Below, one piece after another: positions 10,701 to 19,700 of a stretch of 64,000 bases of DNA. Position 1 is the stretch's first letter, and each line of letters starts with the position of its first letter. The notes under the pieces are model-generated. The model was given only the letters and a program-made list of their open reading frames with translations. It was not told the DNA's origin and searched no databases. The DNA comes from JACVRN01 sp036389255. GTDB lineage: Bacteria; Acidobacteriota; Blastocatellia; Pyrinomonadales; Pyrinomonadaceae. A program made the position numbers and the translations under genes. The stretch is taken from the NCBI GenBank assembly GCA_036389255.1, contig DASVQI010000023.1:1-64000 (forward strand), in the 5' to 3' direction.

Positions 10701-13700
10701 CTGCCGCGTTCGTGGAGATGGAGCGGCTTCCCTTGACGCCGAACGGCAAAGTTGACCGTCGCTCTCTGCCCGCGCCCGACCGCTCTCAGGGCAGCCTAGC
10801 ACCTGCTTACGTCGCTCCGCGTAGCCCTGTGGAAGAAGTGCTGGCGAATATCTGGATAGAACTGCTAGGAGTTGACCGGGCGGGTCGTCACGACAACTTC
10901 TTCGAGTTAGGCGGCCACTCGCTGCTCGCCACGCGACTCGTTTCGCGCATCAGCGCCACGCTGCTGCTTGACCTTCCCTTACGCGCTCTATTTGAGCACC
11001 CAACCATCTCTCAACTTGCGGCCTGCATCGAGCGCGAACTCGGCGGCAATAGCAGCAGAGTCGTCCCTCAAATCGTAGCTGCTGCTCGTAACACGCCCCT
11101 ACCGCTCTCCTTCGCGCAGCAGCGCCTATGGTTTCTGGATAAGTTAGAGCCCGGCAGTCCTCTCTACAACATGCCAATGGCTCTGCGTCTCAAAGGGGAG
11201 CTGAACAGTACGGCGCTGGAGATGGCGTTAAGCGAGATTGTCAGGCGTCATGAAGTGTTGCGAACACACTTTGAAGCAATAGATGGTCAACCGCTACAAC
11301 TCATCAACCCGCCTTCTCATCTTCACATCCCACTGATAGACCTCTCTGCCTTGCCAGCACCGCAACGCGAAGCCTCTGTCCGCCAGCTAGCCAATACAGA
11401 AGCCGCACTGCCCTTCGACTTGGAGAGAGCACCACTTTTGAGAGCCACTCTGCTGCGACTCTCTGCCACAGAGCATGTCCTCTTGTTCACCATGCATCAC
11501 ATCATCAGTGACGCGTGGAGCATGGCCCTGCTTGTCCGTGAAGTAGCCTCCCTCTACACAGCATTCATAGCTGGAAAGCCATCTCCATTAAGAGAGTTGC
11601 CTATTCAGTATGCGGATTATGCAGTATGGCAGAGAGAATGGCTCAGTGGGGAAGTCTTAGATGAGCAGCTTCAGTATTGGAGAGAGCAGCTTGATGGTGC
11701 CCCGACGGAACTCTCTTTACCGACAGACCATCCACGCCCCCCGGTGCAGAGCAGCCGTGGAGCGACACAGCGAGTAGTGCTGGGGCAAGGGCTCAGTGAA
11801 GAGTTGAGAGAGCTGAGCCGCAGAGAGGGAGTGACACTGTTCATGACTTTGCTGGCAGGCTGGTCATTATTGTTAGGTAGATATGCTGCCGTAGAAGATG
11901 TGCTGGTGGGCACACCTATCGCGGGCAGAACCAGAGCGGAAGTGGAAGATTTAATAGGGTTTTTCGTGAACACATTAGTAATGAGGGTGAGGTGGGAGAG
12001 TAAATGGAGAGTAGAAGAGTTATTGAAGGCGGTGAGGGAAGTAAGTCTGGGAGGATACAGTCATCAGGAGGTGCCGTTTGAGAGGTTAGTGGAAGAGATG
12101 CAGGTGGAGAGGAGTTTGAGTCGCAGTCCTCTGTTTCAAGTAGCCTTCGTTTTACAGAACGCTCCTGTTGAGTCGCTGGAGTTGCCGGGGCTGACTTTGA
12201 GTGGCGTAGAGGCAGAGGATGATATAGCAAAATTCGATATGACACTCTCTTTGATTGAGAGCGAAGGGACGCTATGGGGAGGTGTGGAATATAACGCTGA
12301 CCTGTTCGAGGCTACGACCATCAAGCGTTTGATTAGGCACTATGAGACTTTGTTGGAAGGGATTACCGCTCATCCTGAACAAAGGCTTTCGCAACTCTCG
12401 CTCTTGACCGCAGCCGAGCGTCAGCAGTTGTTAGCCGATTGGAACAATCCTACTCCTATCGCTTCAAACACCTGCATTCATCACTTGTTTGAGGCTCAGG
12501 CTTCGCACAATCCTGAGCAGGTCGCCGTCGTAAGTATGGAAGGGCAACAACTGAGTTACGGCGAGCTTAATGCCAGAGCCAATCAGGCTGCCCATTATTT
12601 CAGGCGGCTGTGCGTTGGGCCGGAAACGGTTGTCTCCATCTTGATGGAACGCTCCATCGAGATGATGGTTGCGTTGCTCGGCGTGCTCAAAGCGGGCGGA
12701 GCTTATCTGCCGCTTGACCCCGCTTATCCGCAGGAGCGCGTGGCCTTCATACTGGAAGATTCCGGCAGCCATCTGGTGTTAACGCAGGAGCGTTTGCGCG
12801 ACCGCCTGCCGGATGGGTGCCCGGCGGTCGTGAGCTTAGATGCAGAGTGGGATGCCATAGCGCGCGAGAGTGTGGAAGACCCGAAGGTTCCTGTAGCGGC
12901 AGAGAATCAAGCCTATGTAATCTATACCTCTGGTTCGACAGGTCAACCGAAGGGAGTCGTTATTCAGCACAGCTCGCTGTCCAGTTATATACAGGCGGCG
13001 CGCATAGCCTATGAGTCAAAGCCCTCCGACCGCTTCTTACAGTTTTTCTCAATCAGCTTCGACGGTAGCGCCGAAGAGATTTACGTCTGCCTGACAAGCG
13101 GGGCCACCCTGTTTTTCCGTACGGAAGAGATGCTCGGCTCCACTGCGGAACTGATGCGTAACTGCCAGCGCTGGGGAGTCACTGTGCTTTCCCTGCCGAC
13201 AGCTTACTGGCATGAGATGACGGCAAGCTTGGAGAGAGAGCGCCAAGCTCTTCCCTCGACCGTTCGTCTGGTGATTATTGGCGGAGAAAGAGCTTTGCCG
13301 GAGCGGTTGCTGAGCTGGCAAAAGCTTGCTGGAGAGCGCGTGAGGCTGGTGCATACGTATGGGCCTACCGAGGCGACCATAGTAGCGACGATGTGTGACC
13401 TGCAAGACAAGCCCGCAGGTGAAGCGCTCCATGAGGTGCCCATCGGGCGAGCCGTGCGTAATGCTCAAACCTACGTTCTGGACGAGCGGTTAGACCCTGT
13501 GCCTGCGGGCGTGCCGGGCCAGTTGTACCTCGGAGGCGAGTGCCTTGCGCGGGGCTACCTCAATCATCCTCAATTGACGGCTGAGAAATTTATTCCCGAT
13601 GCTTTCAGCCGCAAGCCGGGCGCGCGTCTGTATGCGACGGGTGACCGGGTGCGTTATCTGGCCGATGGGAATTTAGAGTTTCTGGGCCGTTTCGACCAAC

Positions 13701-16700
13701 AGGTTAAGGTGCGCGGCTTCCGCATAGAGTTGGGCGAGATTGAAGCTGTGTTGACCGGGCACGACTCCGTGCATGAAGCCGTGGTCGTCGCGCGCGAGGA
13801 CGTGCCGGGCAACAGGGTTTTGGTTGCTTACTTGGTGGCCCAGCCGGGGGCTACTCTCAATGTCAGCCAGTTGCGAGAGACCCTGAAAGAGCGACTCGCC
13901 GCTTACATGATACCGTCCGCGTTCGTAGAGATGGAACGGCTTCCACTGACGCCGAGCGGCAAGCTGAATCGCCGCGCATTGCCTGCGCCTGCGACCGGGC
14001 GCGCAGATGCCGGACGCGACTACGTTGCTCCGAGTACCCCGACAGAGGAGATGCTGGCGAGCATCTGGGCCGGAGTTCTGAATCTGGAGAATGTGAGCGT
14101 TCAGGACAACTTCTTCGAGTTGGGCGGCCACTCGCTGCTCGCAACTCAATTGATTTCGCGCATCAGGGAGACATTCCAAGTTGAGCTTCCCGTGCGGCAA
14201 TTGTTCGAAGAGCCGACTGTCGCAGGGCTGGCGAGGCATGTTGAATTTGCAAAGCGAGATAAACAGAACTTGCTTCCACCGGCGATGAAGAGAGTAGATA
14301 GGAGCCTTCCTCTACCGCTCTCCTTTGCTCAACAGCGACTCTGGTTCATCTCTCAACTACATCCTCTATCTCCTCTCTACAACCTCCCTCTTGCCCTTCA
14401 TCTGCGAGGCAATCTAAATCTTTCGGCTCTTACTCAGACCTTCTCTCACCTTGTCTCTCGACACGAAAGCTTGCGCACCACCTTCACCTCCACCGGCGCT
14501 GAGCCGCGCCAACTGATTCATCCTCCGCAGCCTTGCCACATCCCTCTCATTGACCTCAGCCATCTCCCTGAACAAGTGCGCGCCGCTCTGGCCTCAAGTC
14601 TCCTCAAAGCGGCTGCCTCCGACCCATTCGATTTGAGCACGGGCCCGCTCCTCAGAGTCTTACTCCTGCGCCTCTCACCGGAAGAGCACGCGCTGCTGCT
14701 CGTCATGCATCACATCATCAGCGACGGCTGGTCATTGGGAGTGATGGTCAGAGAAGTCAGCCGGATGTATGAAAGCTATGTGGCCGGAGAGATACCGCAG
14801 TTCGAAGAGTTACAGATTCAGTATGCGGATTATGCTGTGTGGCAGAGGGAATGGCTCAGTGGAGAAGTGCTGGAGAGAGAGTTGGAGTACTGGCGGGAGC
14901 AGTTGAGAGGAAGTAGCGGAGTATTGGAGGTGATGGGGGACAGGGTGAGGCCGGCGGTGATAAGTCATAGGGGAGGGGTGGAAGAGATAGAGATAAGTGT
15001 GGAGGAGGTAGAGGGGTTAAGGAGGGTAAGCAGAGGAGAGGCGGTGACGATGTTCATGCTGTTGTTGGCGGCGTGGCAGGCTCTCCTCTTCCGCTATAGC
15101 GGGCAGACCGACATAGTCGTTGGGGCCGACGTGGCCAACCGGAATCGAAAAGAGACGGAAGGGCTGATTGGCTTCTTTGTCAACATGCTGGTGCTGCGTG
15201 CGAACCTCTCCGGCGAGCCTACGTTCAGAGAATTTCTTAAACAGATTCGAGATGTGTGTCTTGAGGCATACGCGCATCAGGACATGCCGTTCGAGAAGCT
15301 GGTTGAGGAGTTGCAGCCCGAGCGCAGCCTGAGCCGCACTCCTCTATTTCAGGCAGTATTCGTCTTGCAGAACGCTCCGGTGGGCGCGCTCACATTGCCG
15401 GGCTTGCAGTTGAGCCCGGTGAGCTATGGCAATGACAACGAGGGGCGCACGGCAAAGTTCGACCTGCTGCTTTCCATGCAGGAAACCGCAGGAGGCTTGA
15501 GCGGCTCGCTGGAATACAGCACGGATTTGTTCGACGCCACAACTATCCGGCGCATGGTTAGCCATTTACAGAATCTCTTGACGGCCGTTCTCGAAGACAT
15601 AGAGCAGCGAGTCTCCATGATGCCGTTGCTGAGCGAGGCGGAACGCAGGCAATTGCTGTTCGATTGGAATGATACTCAGACCGCTTATCCCGCCGGGAGT
15701 TGTATCCAGCATCTTTTTGAAGAGCAGGCGGCGCAAACTCCCCACGCGACGGCGCTCGTTTCGGGCGACGAGCAGATGTCTTATGACGAGTTGAATCGGC
15801 GTGCCAATCAACTTGCTCATTACCTACAGAGCATCGGCGTCGGTCAGGAAATAACCGTCGGTCTTTGCGTCGAGCGCTCCATTGAGATGGTCGTCGCGCT
15901 GCTCGGCATACTCAAAGCAAGCGGCGCTTACGTTCCTTTAGACCCTACGTACCCGCTTGAACGTCTCTCCTTTATGATTGAGGACGCCGCCATCTCGGTT
16001 CTCATCACGCAGGAGCGTCTGCTCGATTTGCTGCCGGTGCATTGGTCGCAGGTAGTATGCCTCGACACAGATTGGCCGGAGATTGCGCGACACGCCACAG
16101 ATAACCCGCAGAGCTCTATGACGGCGGAAAACCTGGCCTATTTGATGTACACGTCCGGCTCGACGGGCCAGCCCAAGGGAGTCAGCGTCACGCATCGCAA
16201 CGTCGTGCGGCTGGTCAAAGAGACTAACTACGCCACGTTCGGCCCGGCAGAGGTCTTTCTTCAATTAGCGCCGATTTCATTCGATGCTTCAACTTTTGAG
16301 ATATGGGGGAGCCTCCTGCATGGCGCGAAACTTGTGTTGATGCCCGCAGGTGTGCCGACTCTCGAAGAGTTGGGCGGCGCGCTGAGGTCATATGGCGTGA
16401 CGACGCTTTGGCTGACGGCCGGTCTTTTCCACTTGATGGTGGACGAGCGACTTGAAGACCTGAGCGGGGTGCGGCAACTGCTGGCGGGAGGTGACGCTCT
16501 TTCCGCATCGCACGTCAGGAGGAAGCTGCTGGAGGGCGGCGACGGAGCGCTCATCAACGGTTATGGGCCGACGGAGAGCACAACCTTTGCGTGCTGTTAT
16601 GAGATGACAAGCAGCAGCCGCATAAAGGAGAGTGTGCCAATCGGACGGCCCATAGCTAACACGGAAGTCTATGTTTTGGACAAGGTGATGCAGCCAGCGC

Positions 16701-19700
16701 CGGTCGGCGTGCCCGGCGAACTCTACATCGGAGGCGACGGGCTGGCGCGCGGTTATCATGAGCGGCCTCAGCTAACGGCGGAGAGATTTCTGCCACATCC
16801 TTTTAGCCGCGAGGCAGGAGCGCGACTGTATCGGACAGGTGACCGGGTTCGTTACTTGACCGACGGAAGGCTTGAGTTTCTGGGACGGCTGGACAGTCAG
16901 GTCAAGCTGCGCGGCTTCCGCATAGAGTTGGGCGAGATAGAAGCTGTGCTGAACGCGCGCTCCGGCGTAAGAGAGGCCGTCGTCAATGTTCTTGAAGAGG
17001 AAGGGCGCGACAAGCGTTTGATTGCCTACGTCGTGGCAGATGAGGAAGCGGTTCTCAAGCCGGGCGACCTGCGTCGGCACCTTCAGGAGAGGCTGCCGGA
17101 TTACATGATACCGTCTGCGTTCGTGCTGCTTGACTCTTTGCCCCTCACGCCGAACGGGAAGGTAGACCGCCGCGCGCTGCCCGCACCTGACCAGAGCAGT
17201 GATGACGCGCAGAACGAGCTTGTCGAGACGCGCACGCCGACAGAGGACATATTGGCGAGCATTTGGTCAGAGGTGTTGAGAATAGCGCACGTCGGCCTGC
17301 ATGATGACTTCTTCGAGTTGGGCGGCCACTCGCTGCTCGCCACGCAGGTCATCTCGCGCGTGCGAGCGGCATTCGGCGTCGAGATAGCGCTCCGCCAGTT
17401 GTTCGAGCAACCGAACGTGGCAGGCTTGGCCAGCGTTATTGAGCAAGCGTTACGTCTCGAAAAGGGAGTTCAACCACCGGCGATGAAGAGAGTAGATAGG
17501 AGCCTTCCTCTACCGCTCTCCTTTGCTCAACAGCGACTCTGGTTCATCTCTCAACTGCATCCTCTTTCTCCTCTCTATAACCTCCCTCTTGCCCTTCATC
17601 TGCGGGGCCACCTAGACCTTCCGGCTCTCAGCCAGACCTTCTCTCATCTTGTCTCTCGACACGAAAGCTTGCGCACCACCTTCACCTCCATAGGCGCTGA
17701 GCCGGTACAACTGATTCATCCTCCGCAGCCCTGCCACATCCCTCTCATTGACCTCAGCCATCTCCCTGAACAAGTGCGCGCCGCTCTGGCCTCAAGTCTT
17801 CTCAAAGCGGCTGCCGCCGACCCATTCGATTTGAGCACAGGCCCGCTCCTCAGAGTCTTACTCCTGCGTCTCTCACCGGAAGAGCACGCGCTGCTGCTCG
17901 TCATGCATCACATCATCAGTGACGGCTGGTCATTGGGAGTGATGGTCAGAGAAGTCAGCCGGATGTATGAAAGCTATGTGGCCGGAGAGGTGCCGCAGTT
18001 CGAAGAGTTGCAGATTCAGTATGCGGATTATGCTGTGTGGCAGAGGGAATGGCTCAGTGGAGAAGTGCTGGAGAGAGAGCTGGAGTACTGGCGGGAGCAG
18101 TTGAGAGGAAGTAGCGGAGTATTGGAGGTGATGGGAGACAGGGTGAGGCCGGCGGTGATAAGTCACAGGGGAGGTGTGGAAGAGATAGAGATAAGTGTGG
18201 AGGAGGTAGAAGGGTTAAGGAGGGTGAGCAGGGGGGAGGCGGTGACGATGTTCATGCTGTTGTTGGCGGCGTGGCAGGCTCTCCTCTTCCGCTATAGCGG
18301 GGATAGCGATGTGCCTGTCGGCACGCCCATCGCCAACCGGAATCGGAAAGAGACGGAAGGGTTGATTGGCTTCTTTGTCAACACGCTGGTTATTCGCAGC
18401 CGCATCTCAGGCGAGATGCGCTTCACGGAGTTGTTGAAACAGGTGCGAGACACAGCGCTGGGAGCGTACGCGCATCAGGACATGCCGTTCGAGAAGCTGG
18501 TTGAGGAGTTGCAGCCCGAGCGCAGCCTGAGCCACGAGCCGCTCTTTCAGGTCATGTTCGTCTTGCAGAACGCTCCGGTGGGCGCGCTCAGATTGCCGGG
18601 CTTGCAGTTGAGCCCGGTTCAGGGAGAGATAGGCGGCGGCACGGCGAAGTTCGACCTGACGCTGGAGATGCAGGAAACCGCAGAAGGCTTAAGCGGCTCG
18701 CTGGAATACAGTACAGACATCTTCGAGAGCACAACCATCAAGCGCATGATAGGCCACTTCCTGCGTCTACTTGAAAGTATTGTGGCTGACCGGCAGCAAC
18801 CATTATCGGAGATACCTCTGCTGAGCGATGCAGAGCGGCGGCAAGTGCTCGCGGGATGGAATCAGACCGCGACCGGTTATACGCGAGAGACATGTCTGCA
18901 TCAACTGTTCGAGGCGCAGGTAAAGCGGACTCCCGATGCGTTGGCGATAGCGATGAACGGCCACGAGCTTACCTATGCGGAGTTGAACGCTAGGGCGCAC
19001 CGGCTCGCTCTATACCTGCAAGGATTGGGCGTAGGCCCGGATGTGTTGGTGGGAATCTGCGTCGAGCGCTCGCTGAAGATGGTCGTGGGGCTTCTGGGCA
19101 TCCTCAAAGCCGGTGGGGCATATGTGCCTTTAGACCCTGCTTATCCGAAAGAGAGACTGGCGCTGATGTTGGAAGATTCGGGGACGGCCGTGTTGCTCAC
19201 GGAGGAGCGACTGCTAGATTTGCTGCCGGAGCACAAGGCGCAGGTGGTGTGTCTTGACGACCGTCTGGAAACTGACGCGGGCACGTTGCTCCCAGACCAT
19301 CCTGTAGAGGCGGATAATCTGGCTTATGTTATTTACACCTCCGGCTCCACGGGCAGGCCGAAAGGCGTGCAGATATCTCATCGGGCCGTGGTGAATTTTC
19401 TCTGCTCTATGCAGAGAGAGCCCGGAATCAATGCGAGCGACCGTTTGCTGGCCGTTACCTCTCTCTCATTCGACATAGCAGCGCTGGAGCTCTACCTGCC
19501 GCTAACGGTCGGAGCCGGAGTAATCATCGCTGACCGCGCGGTGTCGGCTGACGGCGTGCGGTTGCAGGAAACTTTACGCTCCTGTGCAGCGACTATCATG
19601 CAGGCCACTCCCGCCACCTGGCGCATACTATTGGAGGCAGGCTGGGAGGGAGAGGCCGGGCTCAAGATACTCTGCGGTGGAGAAGCCCTGCCCACTGATT

